This document shows, piece by piece, positions 1 through 7,946 of a stretch of DNA of 64,000 nucleotides. This DNA comes from Hyphomicrobium sp. NDB2Meth4 (GTDB lineage: Bacteria > Pseudomonadota > Alphaproteobacteria > Rhizobiales > Hyphomicrobiaceae). The stretch spans positions 806,001 through 870,000 of the forward strand of contig NZ_FPEJ01000013.1 of the NCBI RefSeq assembly GCF_900117445.1. The letters run 5' to 3'. The notes below the pieces were generated by a model. It was not told where the DNA came from. It made no database searches and was given only the letters and a program-made list of their open reading frames with translations. How positions within the stretch are numbered: position 1 is the stretch's first letter; every line of letters starts with the position of its first letter. The translations under genes and the position numbers were made by a program.

Positions 1-223
1 AACGACCAACCTCGCCATCGTCGCTCCGGGTATCGCCGAGGCGCTGCTCGCAACCGCGTTCGGCCTCGTCGCCGCTATTCCTGCAGTCATCGTCTACAAC
101 CACTTCGCGCGCGCCATCAGCGGTTATAAGGCACTTGCGGGCGACGCATCGGTTGCCGTCCTCGGCCTCGTCTCGCGTGACTTCGACCGTGGGGTGCGGG
201 CCGAACTTCGAGCCGCGGAGTAG
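1..223 (+). CDS. exbB: ExbB proton-channel subunit, C-terminal part
   Basis: Only the last 73 residues are in the window; the start lies to the left. The reading frame opens at base 2 and ends in TAG. It shows the final ExbB transmembrane region ([20 protein letters not shown]) followed by a basic cytoplasmic tail. The residues T/A-P-G-I-A-E-A-L-x-A-T are typical of the MotA/TolQ/ExbB family. ExbB forms the inner-membrane proton channel that energises TonB. The gene ends 3 bases before exbD, so exbB-exbD-tonB is one operon. TolQ is the alternative, but the TonB gene immediately downstream and the facing siderophore receptor cluster favour ExbB. Confidence 0.88.
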   Translation, partial: TTNLAIVAPGIAEALLATAFGLVAAIPAVIVYNHFARAISGYKALAGDASVAVLGLVSRDFDRGVRAELRAAE

Positions 224-226
224 CCC

Positions 227-721
227 ATGGCCGGCAAGCTCCAGGACGGCGACGATCTCTCGGAGTCGCACGAGATCAACGTCACCCCGTTCATCGACGT
301 GATGCTCGTGCTCCTCATCATCTTCATGGTGGTCGCGCCGCTCTCGACGGTCGACGTGCCCGTCGAGCTTCCCGTGTCGGCCGCCAAGCCCAGCGCCAAG
401 CCCGATAAACCCCTGTTCGTCACGCTGAAATCCGACCTGTCACTTGCCGTCGGCAACGACATGGTTTTGTGGACCAACCTCGGCCCTGCGCTCGACGCTA
501 AGACGAGCTCCGACCGCAACAAGCGGCTGTTCTTACGCGCTGACAAAACTGTGCCCTACGCCGAACTGATGCGGCTGATGGATACCCTGCGCGCAGCCGG
601 CTATCTGAAGGTTGCGCTCGTCGGCCTCGAGGGCCCGCCCGCTCCTGCCGGCGCGCCCGCCGCACCCGCGGCAGTTCCGTCTCCACCGCCAGCATCGTCA
701 GGCAACACCGCAACGCCATGA
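227..721 (+). CDS. exbD: ExbD, TonB-system energising subunit
   Basis: A 164-residue protein with the ExbD/TolR layout: a short cytoplasmic N-terminus, one transmembrane helix (about residues 22-41) and a periplasmic domain. The helix begins VTPFIDVMLVLLIIFM, and Asp24 matches the essential membrane aspartate of ExbD. The C-terminal 25 residues are Pro/Ala-rich low complexity. It works with ExbB to convert proton-motive force into TonB movement. The stop overlaps the tonB start in an ATGA junction, implying translational coupling. TolR is the alternative; the tonB neighbour decides. Confidence 0.93.
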   Translation: MAGKLQDGDDLSESHEINVTPFIDVMLVLLIIFMVVAPLSTVDVPVELPVSAAKPSAKPDKPLFVTLKSDLSLAVGNDMVLWTNLGPALDAKTSSDRNKRLFLRADKTVPYAELMRLMDTLRAAGYLKVALVGLEGPPAPAGAPAAPAAVPSPPPASSGNTATP

Positions 722-1536
722 GCGCACACCTCGAACTCCTAGAGGGATCGGGCCCACGCATGCGTCGCTGGATCATCGCCGGCGCGCTGATGCTCTCGAT
801 GCACGCCGCCGCTGGCGCGCTCGCCCTCGTGAGTTGGCCCGAGGAAGAAACGACCGACGAGACCGAAGGCGCGTTCCTGCTCGAACTCGCACCCATCGCC
901 ATGGCGCCACCGGCCGAGAAGCTCAACCTCGCCATCGGCATGCGCGCCGAGGAGGCCGCGGCCGCAGTCGCGCCGACCGAGGAGGTGAAGGAAAAGTCCG
1001 AAATCGAGATGCCCGAGGTCAAGGAGGCCCCACTGGCGCCCAACCCGGAGGTCGTGATCGACAAGGCCAAGCCAGTCGAGGAAGTCGAGGAGGAGAAGGC
1101 CGAGGAGGACCCGCGCCCCGAACAGAAGGCAATCCCCGTCGCCTCCGTTGCCTCGCAGGAGACGAGCGCTCCGCCGCCCGTCGAAGCACCGCCCGCCGAA
1201 AAGCCGGTCGCGCCCAAGCAAGGCATCTCCAGCAAGCCGTCCGAAGCCACTCTGAGCTGGCAAAAGTCGGTCGCCCTGCATCTCAACAAGCACAAGAAAT
1301 ATCCGCACGACGCCCGCAAAAACGGCGAGGAAGGCGTTGCCAGCGTGTCGTTCTCGATCGACCGCTCCGGGAAAGTCATCGCCACGCACCTGGAGAAGAG
1401 CTCCGGATCGTCGCTACTCGATCAAGAGGCGATCGAAGTGCTGAGCCGCGCTAGCCCCTTCCCGCGCCCCCCGTCCGACATGGCTGAACTGTCGTTCAGC
1501 TTCTCGCTGCCGATCCAGTTCCGCATCAAGCGCTGA
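718..1536 (+). CDS. tonB: TonB energy-transducing protein
   Basis: A 272-residue protein with one N-terminal membrane anchor (about residues 16-39, preceded by MRRW), a long Pro/Glu/Lys-rich periplasmic spacer (about 85-190) and a C-terminal TonB domain. The C-terminus contains the family's YP..A...G..G motif (YPHDARKNGEEG) and an F-S-I-D-R-S-G strand. It carries energy from ExbBD across the periplasm to outer-membrane receptors; the obvious client is the siderophore receptor about 6.4 kb away. The spacer uses acidic EVEEEKAEED stretches rather than only Pro-Lys repeats. It overlaps exbD by 4 bases and converges on the reductase gene with an 18-base gap. Confidence 0.93.
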   Translation: MSAHLELLEGSGPRMRRWIIAGALMLSMHAAAGALALVSWPEEETTDETEGAFLLELAPIAMAPPAEKLNLAIGMRAEEAAAAVAPTEEVKEKSEIEMPEVKEAPLAPNPEVVIDKAKPVEEVEEEKAEEDPRPEQKAIPVASVASQETSAPPPVEAPPAEKPVAPKQGISSKPSEATLSWQKSVALHLNKHKKYPHDARKNGEEGVASVSFSIDRSGKVIATHLEKSSGSSLLDQEAIEVLSRASPFPRPPSDMAELSFSFSLPIQFRIKR

Positions 1537-1554
1537 TCGCAACCGGAAGCTCGT

Positions 1555-3171
1555 CTAATAGACGTCGCGCCGGTAGCGGCCTGTCTCGACCAGCTCTTGC
1601 AAGACTTGCGCGCCGACGATCTCGCCGAGCACATCGTTTACGGCACCCGACATTCCTTGCAGGCTCCCGCACACATAGATGGCAGCGCCATCGGCAATCC
1701 AAGCCCGCACATCATAGGCCCGTCGCCGCACACAGTCCTGAACGTAACTGCGCTGCTCGCCATCGCGCGAAAACGCGAAATCGCAACGCTCCAGAACCCG
1801 CGCCACGCGCCACTTGGCAATGTCGTCGCGATAGAAAAAATCACCGGCAGCGGTGCGCTCCCCGAAGAACAGCCAGTTGCGGGTGGCGCCAGCCTCCGCT
1901 CGCGCCTTGATATGCGCGCGCAAGCCTGCGATGCCCGTCCCATTGCCAATCAGAATCAGCGGCCTGTCGGCTGGCGGCGCATGGAACGCGGAATTCGCCC
2001 GGATGCTGAGCGCGACGGTATCGCCGACGCCCGCATACTGCGTCAGCCATCCCGAGCCGACGCCCAGCCGCCCATTCGGACGCCGCGCCTGGCGGACGAG
2101 CAACTCGATCCCACCGTCTTCCGGCAGCGACGCAATCGAGTATTCGCGCGGCCGCAGCAGCTTCAGCGACTTCAGCAGGAGCGCGGGAGACATCCGCGCT
2201 AGCGCAACTATCTCCGCATCGGATTGCGGAAGCTCGCGCATCATCAGGTGCTCGGATAACGCGAGCACGCGACCACCCGATTCAAGTTGCAGCGTCCCTT
2301 CGAACCCAAGCTTCTCCAGCAGCGAAGCAACCTCCGCAGGATCGTTGCGTACTTCGATGACGGCAACGTCACCCGCCTCCCAAACCTGCGCAGCACCCTG
2401 CGGCCGCAACGTTACGTGGCATGCCGCGTGCTCGGGATTGTTCGGGTTCGCCACCGTGCGTGCGGCCAGCGTCCACGCGCTCGTCGCTGCCGCCGGCTCG
2501 GCATCGACTTTCGACCCGGTAAGCTCACCGACGCGCTGCCACCACAGCGCCAGCGTGTCAGGATCACCGTTGTTGACGCGAATGGCATCGAACATCCGCG
2601 TCGCATTCCGTTCTGCCAGCCACCTATCGACTGCGTCCCCGAACGCGCAGAAGCGCGTGAAGCTGCGATCGCCCAGCGCCAGCACCCCATACCGCAAGCC
2701 TGGCGCCACCACCGGCGAACGCATCACCGAACGCACGAAACGCACCGCAGGATCGGGCGGGTCCCCTTCACCTGTCGTCGACACGACGAACAGCGCGATT
2801 TCCGCCTTGCGCAAAACATCGTCGTCGAGATCTGCAAACGAGACCATCCGCGAAGGCACGTTGGCCACCGATAAAGCACGCAGCGTGCTGTTGGCGATCT
2901 GCTCGGCATATCCGGTCTGACTTGCATAGGCGACGAGCACAGAGCCTGCGGCACCGTCGGTCGCGGAAAGCCCCTCCGCGACGCGCTTCCTTGCAGCGTG
3001 GCGCATCGACAGCAGCACCGAGGCCGCAACGTAAAACAGAACCACGCCGATAGCAGCGACCAGACGCTGAGGATCGGCCGTGATGCCATCCACTGTCCAC
3101 GCGTGCGCCCCAGACGACCATGTCGCGAAAAAGGCTACAGCGGCCAGAAGTCTGCGCACGCCAGTCCTCAC
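1555..3171 (-). CDS. Membrane-anchored flavodoxin/FAD/NADPH reductase (sulfite reductase flavoprotein-like)
   Basis: 538 residues from a GTG start that overlaps the apbE stop (GTGA). The frame stays open further upstream, but that part lies antisense-free inside apbE in another frame and is not coding. Order: two hydrophobic helices (about 7-20 and 37-56), a flavodoxin FMN domain (phosphate loop ASQTGYAE, 83-90), then an FAD/NADPH ferredoxin-reductase module with RPREYSIAS, the nucleotide loop GNGTGIAG, a CGSLQGM loop and the terminal RYRRDVY, whose last aromatic stacks on FAD in this family. It should pass NADPH electrons to a membrane partner. In Pseudomonas PiuB-type proteins this module is fused to a PepSY membrane part; here PepSY is a separate gene upstream. 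Confidence 0.88.
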   Translation of the reverse strand: MRTGVRRLLAAVAFFATWSSGAHAWTVDGITADPQRLVAAIGVVLFYVAASVLLSMRHAARKRVAEGLSATDGAAGSVLVAYASQTGYAEQIANSTLRALSVANVPSRMVSFADLDDDVLRKAEIALFVVSTTGEGDPPDPAVRFVRSVMRSPVVAPGLRYGVLALGDRSFTRFCAFGDAVDRWLAERNATRMFDAIRVNNGDPDTLALWWQRVGELTGSKVDAEPAAATSAWTLAARTVANPNNPEHAACHVTLRPQGAAQVWEAGDVAVIEVRNDPAEVASLLEKLGFEGTLQLESGGRVLALSEHLMMRELPQSDAEIVALARMSPALLLKSLKLLRPREYSIASLPEDGGIELLVRQARRPNGRLGVGSGWLTQYAGVGDTVALSIRANSAFHAPPADRPLILIGNGTGIAGLRAHIKARAEAGATRNWLFFGERTAAGDFFYRDDIAKWRVARVLERCDFAFSRDGEQRSYVQDCVRRRAYDVRAWIADGAAIYVCGSLQGMSGAVNDVLGEIVGAQVLQELVETGRYRRDVY

Positions 3172-4199
3172 GCCAGCATCGCAGCAAGCTGCGGCGTCAG
3201 ACGCTCGCGGTAACCGCCGGACGCTGTGCTCACAAACCGTGCTGCAAGGCCGAGCCGCAACGCATGCGCCATGCCCTCGTCGGGCCCCAGGACGCTGAGC
3301 GCTGTTGCCAGCGCGTCCGCGTGCATGCACTCGCGATGCAGTACGCTCACCGAAACGAGATCGTGCGCAACCGGCATCCCTGTGCGCGGATCGATCGTGT
3401 GCGAGAACGTCCTGCCGTCGATCGTGTAGAAGTGCTCGGCACTGCCCGACGTCGCGACCGACAGCCCGTTCAGCACAACCACGATGTCGGCGATCGGCGC
3501 CGGGCCTGAAACCGATCCGCGCGGCCGCTCGAGCGCCACCCACCACGGCATCCCATCCGGCTTCACGCCTTCGCCGCGCAACTCACCGCCGATCTCGACG
3601 AGGAAGCTCTCGACCCCCGACTCGCGCACGACGGCAGCCACCCGATCGACGGCAAAGCCCTTCGCCACGGATGAAAGATCCAGGCGCACGCCACCCGGTT
3701 GCAGTGCAGCCCGCCGCCCTTTGTCCAGCTCTATGCGCGACCATCCGCAATCGGCGCGTGCCGCTGAAAGATCATCGGGCGTCGGCACGCCCTGCCCCCG
3801 GGCGCCCACGCCGAAGCCCCACAGCGCAACCAGCCGGCCCACCGTCGGATCGAAAGCGCCTTCAGTGTCGCGCGCAACCGCTAGCGCATATTCCAGCACG
3901 CGATAGAAATTCGCCGGCAGCACGTGCCACGTACCACCGGGCGCATCGTTGAACCGGCTGATCGCGGACCCCGGCTCCCACGTGCTCATCTCTGCGATGA
4001 CGCCATCGAGTGCCGACGCGATCTCCGCATCTAGAGACGCAAGGTCCTGGCTCTCGGCCACGACCAACCGAACGCTCCACCGCGTCCCCATGGTCTCGCC
4101 ACAGAGCGTCTTGACCGAGGCCCCGGCGCGAGCTGTCGCCGCGCGCTGCGAAATCCGCAGCGGCACCGCAACGCGTCGCGCTGGAGCCCCGTCCTGCAT
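3168..4199 (-). CDS. apbE: ApbE-type FAD:protein FMN transferase
   Basis: 343 residues. The ATG shares a base with the stop of the DUF4198 gene (TGATG), and this start fits the family length. Conserved ApbE blocks are all present: MGTRWSV (37-43), GAFDPTVG, LDLSSVAKGFAVD (173-185), VEIGGELRG, VATSGS (248-253), HTIDPRTGMPV (267-277) and DALATAL (295-301). The enzyme transfers FMN from FAD to a Ser/Thr of target proteins. The likely target is the DUF2271 protein two genes upstream. Oddity: the first 30 residues are charged or neutral with no hydrophobic signal peptide or lipobox, whereas many ApbE proteins are exported. Confidence 0.93.
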   Translation of the reverse strand: MQDGAPARRVAVPLRISQRAATARAGASVKTLCGETMGTRWSVRLVVAESQDLASLDAEIASALDGVIAEMSTWEPGSAISRFNDAPGGTWHVLPANFYRVLEYALAVARDTEGAFDPTVGRLVALWGFGVGARGQGVPTPDDLSAARADCGWSRIELDKGRRAALQPGGVRLDLSSVAKGFAVDRVAAVVRESGVESFLVEIGGELRGEGVKPDGMPWWVALERPRGSVSGPAPIADIVVVLNGLSVATSGSAEHFYTIDGRTFSHTIDPRTGMPVAHDLVSVSVLHRECMHADALATALSVLGPDEGMAHALRLGLAARFVSTASGGYRERLTPQLAAMLA

Positions 4200-5179
4200 C
4201 AAGGCTTCATCACCTCGAGCGTCGCCGAATAGCTCGCCCGCCGCTTGGCGTTCGGCACTTCGGCCTTGTCGTCCTCGACCACAGCTTCCATCCAGTACAT
4301 GCCCGGCTCCGGCCAAGTGATGGAGACGATGCCGTCATCGCCGCTCGTCGCTTTGATCTCGTTGATCGAGTCGCGATAGCGGATGCCACCGGGAACGACA
4401 GTCACCCGCGCACCTGCAGCCGGCTTTCCGTCGATGAGCAGACGGAACTTTGCCGCTTCACCCGCGAACAGATCATTGGGATGCGTTACGGGATCGAGCT
4501 CCAATCCTTTGCCCGTCGGTTTGAAGACTTCCTTCGACGGCTTGCCCGCAGTGACGAACGTTTCCAGCCGCCGCTGCTGCTGCGTCACCTTCACGTCGGT
4601 CGCGTCAGCCGGAATTTCGCTCTTGTAGCTCTCGGCGGTTCCACGCCAGCGCTTGCGCTCTCCCTTGAGCATGTAGCTTGCACTGAGACCATCGCCCACG
4701 ACGGCGAGCTTGTATGTGCCCGCTTTGTCGATGGGAATATCGAAGGTGCTGCGAAACCGGCCGACGGAGCCATTCTCAGGTTTCACGCTCGACCCATCCG
4801 GCGCGATGATGGCTATCTCCTGGCGTGGCATCTGCCGGCGCGGACCGCCGGGTCCAGGACCTTGGCCAGGAGGACCGCCGGGCCCTTCAGCCCGCGGACC
4901 TGGCGGACCGCCAGGACCTCCTGGAGGCGGACCATCCGCGCCACGCGGACCACGTTCGCCACGTTCCCCGCGCGGGCCATCGCTGCCGACGCCCTCGAGG
5001 CGCATGGCGTTGTGATCGAAATAGAAGAGAGTATCCGACACGGCCGCATCGACCGTGATCCACGAACCGGTGTCGGACAGAATGGTGGTCGATGGCAGCA
5101 GCCACGCCCGGTGCGCGGACGCAGGCACCGCAAGGCATACGCAGAACGGCAGCACCATCCATTTGAGAGACGTCTTCAT
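4199..5179 (-). CDS. DUF4198 periplasmic protein with collagen-like insert
   Basis: 326 residues with a clear signal peptide ending SASA/HRAWLLPS at about residue 22. The HRAWLLPS start of the mature protein and the C-terminal Ig-like segment (KPAAGARVTVVPGG, then GMYWMEAVVED) match DUF4198, a family common next to TonB receptors and metal uptake genes. Residues 68-116 form a Gly/Pro/Arg insert beginning with six perfect G-X-Y triplets (GPR GER GER GPR GAD GPP). The role is unknown; context suggests a periplasmic accessory of the iron-reduction chain. It is one base from apbE and 18 from DUF2271, inside a single operon. Confidence 0.82.
   Translation of the reverse strand: MKTSLKWMVLPFCVCLAVPASAHRAWLLPSTTILSDTGSWITVDAAVSDTLFYFDHNAMRLEGVGSDGPRGERGERGPRGADGPPPGGPGGPPGPRAEGPGGPPGQGPGPGGPRRQMPRQEIAIIAPDGSSVKPENGSVGRFRSTFDIPIDKAGTYKLAVVGDGLSASYMLKGERKRWRGTAESYKSEIPADATDVKVTQQQRRLETFVTAGKPSKEVFKPTGKGLELDPVTHPNDLFAGEAAKFRLLIDGKPAAGARVTVVPGGIRYRDSINEIKATSGDDGIVSITWPEPGMYWMEAVVEDDKAEVPNAKRRASYSATLEVMKP
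4832..4978 (-). repeat. Collagen-like Gly-X-Y coding repeat inside the DUF4198 gene
   Basis: The DNA encodes about 49 residues dominated by Gly, Pro and Arg, with regular GXY triplets at the N-terminal end that become irregular (GGPGGPPG). The underlying bases are degenerate GGN-CCN repeats prone to slippage. It is in frame and interrupts an otherwise ordinary two-part periplasmic protein. Confidence 0.8.
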
Positions 5180-5197
5180 GGCGGCATTCCTGTTCGG

Positions 5198-5725
5198 CTA
5201 AGGTTTGATTTCGAGGGCGACTTCACCGAGCTCTTCCTTCCCCTGGGCGGAGCCCGAGAAGGCAGCGGCAGCCGGCCATTTGAATGGGATACGCAGCAGT
5301 TCACGCCCGCCAACCTCGCGCGCGGCTTCCACCACCAGCTCGTAGTCACCGGCCTGCAACTCGGCGAGCGCAGGCGCGGACGAGGATAGATCGATCGGAT
5401 GCTTGCCCACCGGACGCGTTGCACTCGACAGTCCGTCGACGGGCATGTCCAATTCGCGGCCAGCCCGGCGCCACCACTGGCGCAGGTCCTTCAGCCACTT
5501 GTTGCCCTTCTTGTTCTCGGCCTTGACGTCGTACCAGACGCTCAGATTTGCCGCGACGGAACCATCGGGCTTCTCGATCCACGCTGCGACGTACGGGCGG
5601 TGGTACTCGGCGACATCGAGCTTGGGGACCTCGATGCTGACTTTCATTTCCGCCGCGAGCGACGGCCCAGACAAAGCCGGCCCCGCAATTATGCCGGAAA
5701 TGCCCAGGGTTAGGAGCTTGCGCAT
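5198..5725 (-). CDS. DUF2271 periplasmic flavoprotein (predicted covalent FMN)
   Basis: 175 residues from an ATG preceded by AGAGGT. A longer frame exists upstream, but its first 22 residues would overlap the PepSY gene and are Ser/Cys nonsense. Residues 1-25 are a Sec-type signal peptide (LSGPSLAA/E). The mature part holds the DUF2271 hallmark KWLKDLRQWWRRAG (76-89) and D97-G-L-S-S-A-T103-R-P-V-G. The D-x-x-S-(G/S)-A-T pattern is the ApbE flavinylation signature, with Thr103 the likely attachment residue. Inferred role: periplasmic electron carrier or ferric-siderophore reductase fed by the PepSY protein. ApbE and a reductase in the same operon support this. Confidence 0.85.
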   Translation of the reverse strand: MRKLLTLGISGIIAGPALSGPSLAAEMKVSIEVPKLDVAEYHRPYVAAWIEKPDGSVAANLSVWYDVKAENKKGNKWLKDLRQWWRRAGRELDMPVDGLSSATRPVGKHPIDLSSSAPALAELQAGDYELVVEAAREVGGRELLRIPFKWPAAAAFSGSAQGKEELGEVALEIKP

Positions 5726-5738
5726 CAGTTGACCTCTA

Positions 5739-6350
5739 TTAGTGCACGAACAGGAGAATGAGCACGACGGGGATGACGACACCCAGCCCAACGGTCGGCC
5801 ACGTCGCGGGCCGTCGCGCCGAATGGAACTGCAGCAAGAAAAATCCGGTGATGCAGAAAATCAGACACACCCCGGCGAACGCATCGATGAAAAGGCTCCA
5901 CAACAAGCCTGCATTGCGCCCCTTGTGCAGGTCGTTCAGATACGAGATCCAGCCGCGATCGGTAAGCTCATACTCGACGTCACCGCTCGCACGATCAATC
6001 GTCAGCCAAGCATCCCCGCCCGGCCGCGGCAGCGAGATATAAACCTCGTCCTTTTGCCATTCGACCTTCTGACCATCGATCGACACGCCGATATTGGACG
6101 CCACCCAATCACGCACCTCATTCGGCACCGGGGCATCTTTCTGTCCGCCCGCAAGCTCAGCAAGCATCGCCGATGGCAGCTGCCCCGTGCGCGTCGTCAC
6201 CTGCGGCTTGGCTTCGATGCTGCCGGCATGATTGAGCGTGATGCCGGTCGCCGCAAACAGCACCATACCGACGAGGCTCACCGCCGCGCTGATCCAATGC
6301 CAGCGGTGGAGGTGCCTTAGCCAGAACGCGCGTGTTCCAAGATCAGACAT
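5739..6350 (-). CDS. PepSY-associated membrane protein
   Basis: 203 residues. Helices at about 19-38, 146-175 and 183-202 flank a periplasmic PepSY-type domain. Histidines sit where this family places them: RHLHRWHW (H13, H15, H18) before helix 1, NH at its end (H41), and the LNDLHKGR motif before helix 2, followed by a FCITGFFLLQFH helix. In related proteins such histidines ligate haem or line an electron path across the inner membrane. It would link the cytosolic flavoreductase to the periplasmic DUF2271 flavoprotein. The start shares one base with the Sel1 stop (TGATG), and DUF2271 follows after 13 bases. Confidence 0.87.
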   Translation of the reverse strand: MSDLGTRAFWLRHLHRWHWISAAVSLVGMVLFAATGITLNHAGSIEAKPQVTTRTGQLPSAMLAELAGGQKDAPVPNEVRDWVASNIGVSIDGQKVEWQKDEVYISLPRPGGDAWLTIDRASGDVEYELTDRGWISYLNDLHKGRNAGLLWSLFIDAFAGVCLIFCITGFFLLQFHSARRPATWPTVGLGVVIPVVLILLFVH

Positions 6351-7159
6351 CAGTCGGCACGAGTAATGAGTGCAGTGGCGGCCATGGCCGCGACGGTTGC
6401 CGGCACGAGCTGATCGGCCCGCGCCAGTGCCTCGCGTCCAATGCTCGCGAGCCGCTGATTGGGATGCTGGCTCAGCATCGTCCCGACTTCACGACAAAAC
6501 GGCAGCGGCGCGTTGTTGCACGATGCGGAAAGGAACTGCACGGCGCCCTCGACATTCCCTTCGTTCATCATCAGGCGACCGGTATGGAACTGCCCGCGGA
6601 AGCATCCGCGCGCTGCCGCTCGCGCATACCAACGCTTCGCAGCGGCAAGTTTCGCGCGACAATGCCAGCCTTCCTCGCGGAAGCGGCCGAGCTTGTTCAT
6701 CGCCTTTTCGTTGCCCTGACGCGCCGAACGCACGAACAAAGAGAGAGCCTGCGCATAATCCTGCGCGACCCCGCTGCCATGCAAATACTGGCAACCAAGG
6801 TTGTATTGCGCCCAGGCGTGGCCCTTGTCGGCAGCCCGTCGATACCAGGCAACGGCCGCCGCGGCGTCAATCGGCACGCCCCACCCCCGCTCATGGCATC
6901 GCCCGACCATATTGAACGCATTGGCAAGCCCCGCGCGGGCGGCCTGCGAAAACCAACGGAACGCCGCCTCCATATCGCGCGTCGTGCCATAGCCGTTCAA
7001 AAGCATCTGCCCCCAAGCGAGCTGCCCTTCCGGATTGCCATTCACTGCCGCTTCACGCGCCCAGCGGCTAGCGTACTCCGGGTTGCTCGCCAAGCGCTCG
7101 CCGAACTCTTCCGGCGTCTGCTGCATCAGGATGGGGAAGTAGATGTTTCGCGCGCTCAT
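6350..7159 (-). CDS. Sel1/TPR-like repeat protein of the PiuC locus
   Basis: 269 residues. The frame runs further upstream into piuC, but the ATG four bases after the piuC stop gives a coherent protein (MSARNIYFP...). It contains four to five Sel1 repeats with the A..W(Y/F)..AA..G...A...LG.....G pattern, for example GQLAWGQMLLNGYGTTRD and AQYNLGCQYLHGSGVAQD. No signal peptide is visible, so it is probably cytosolic. Sel1-repeat proteins commonly lie beside piuC and siderophore receptors; the role is unknown. Coupled to PepSY by a TGATG junction. Confidence 0.87.
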   Translation of the reverse strand: MSARNIYFPILMQQTPEEFGERLASNPEYASRWAREAAVNGNPEGQLAWGQMLLNGYGTTRDMEAAFRWFSQAARAGLANAFNMVGRCHERGWGVPIDAAAAVAWYRRAADKGHAWAQYNLGCQYLHGSGVAQDYAQALSLFVRSARQGNEKAMNKLGRFREEGWHCRAKLAAAKRWYARAAARGCFRGQFHTGRLMMNEGNVEGAVQFLSASCNNAPLPFCREVGTMLSQHPNQRLASIGREALARADQLVPATVAAMAATALITRAD

Positions 7160-7163
7160 CGAT

Positions 7164-7847
7164 TCACAGCTCTGCCCAACGCCGCAAAAGGTTGTGATAA
7201 TGGCTCGTGATCGCCACGACCGCGCGCTTGTCGTCCGGCAATTCCGCCCGGATCTCCCGGATAGCGACATCGAGGTCATAAAGCATCGCCCGCTGACCGT
7301 CGTCCCGCACCATGGACTGGGTCCAGAAGAATGAGCACCACCTGCTTCCGCGCGTGATTGGAGTGACCGCATGCAGGCTCGTCGACGGATAGACAACGAG
7401 GTGCCCGGCGGGCAACTTCACCCGCTGCTCGCCGTAGGTGTCGGAAATAACCAACTCGCCTCCGTCGTATTCCTCCGGTGCGCTCAGAAACAACGTAGAC
7501 GAAACGTCGGCACGCATACGCATGTTTGCGCCGGGAATGGTGCGGATCGAGCCATCCACATGCGCACCGAAGGTCATGCCCACGTCATAGCGATTGAACA
7601 TCGGCGGCAGCACGCGTAGCGGCAGAGCCGCCGAATGAAAAATCGGATTGCGGCCGAGCGCACGCAAGATGATGTCGCCCGCCTGCATCGCTGCCGGTGA
7701 GCCTTCGGCGATCTGCAAGTTCTTCTTTGCCACAGCCGCCTGCTCGCCGGCAGTCGCCTTGCCGTCCACCCATGCCGACGCTTCGAGAATGCGACGTACT
7801 TCTCGCACCTCTTCGACCGTCAACAGATCAGGAATGGCAACCAGCAT
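7164..7847 (-). CDS. piuC: PiuC/PKHD-type Fe(II)/2-oxoglutarate dioxygenase
   Basis: 227 residues, the normal length for PiuC/YbiX. The double-stranded beta-helix iron ligands are visible: H96-V-D98 in FGAHVDGS and H159 in STSLHAVTPITRGSRW, with Arg166 or Arg169 as the 2-oxoglutarate anchor. These enzymes hydroxylate an unknown substrate and are co-expressed with catecholate siderophore receptors under iron limitation. Here it follows the receptor by 99 bases that contain a strong hairpin, and it heads the tightly packed seven-gene run of the reductive module. A GAGAG ribosome site precedes the ATG. Confidence 0.92.
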   Translation of the reverse strand: MLVAIPDLLTVEEVREVRRILEASAWVDGKATAGEQAAVAKKNLQIAEGSPAAMQAGDIILRALGRNPIFHSAALPLRVLPPMFNRYDVGMTFGAHVDGSIRTIPGANMRMRADVSSTLFLSAPEEYDGGELVISDTYGEQRVKLPAGHLVVYPSTSLHAVTPITRGSRWCSFFWTQSMVRDDGQRAMLYDLDVAIREIRAELPDDKRAVVAITSHYHNLLRRWAEL

Positions 7848-7880
7848 TGCAGCTCTCTTTATCGCTACTCAAGCAAAAGG

Positions 7881-7906
7881 GGCAGGAGGGCATTTGCCCT
7901 CCTGCC
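7881..7906 (-). terminator. Intercistronic hairpin between receptor and piuC
   Basis: A perfect 11-bp stem (GGCAGGAGGGC / GCCCTCCTGCC) with a 4-base loop, followed on the minus strand by CCTTTTGCTT. It sits 40 bases after the receptor stop and 33 before the piuC start. It would act as a partial rho-independent terminator or an mRNA 3'-end stabiliser, giving more receptor than downstream proteins. Confidence 0.7.
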
Positions 7907-7946
7907 GAGGTCGTCGCAGTACTACGGCGAACGGAAGTTGCGCCGC

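Noticed and set aside
3172-3546. N-terminal extension of the flavodoxin reductase to 663 residues
   Set aside because: The extra 125 residues are Arg/Cys-rich and lie over apbE in another frame. The GTGA overlap start gives the expected length and membrane helices.
6332-7210. A 292-codon plus-strand frame opposite the Sel1 and PiuC genes
   Set aside because: It is antisense to clear Sel1 repeats and has no family features.
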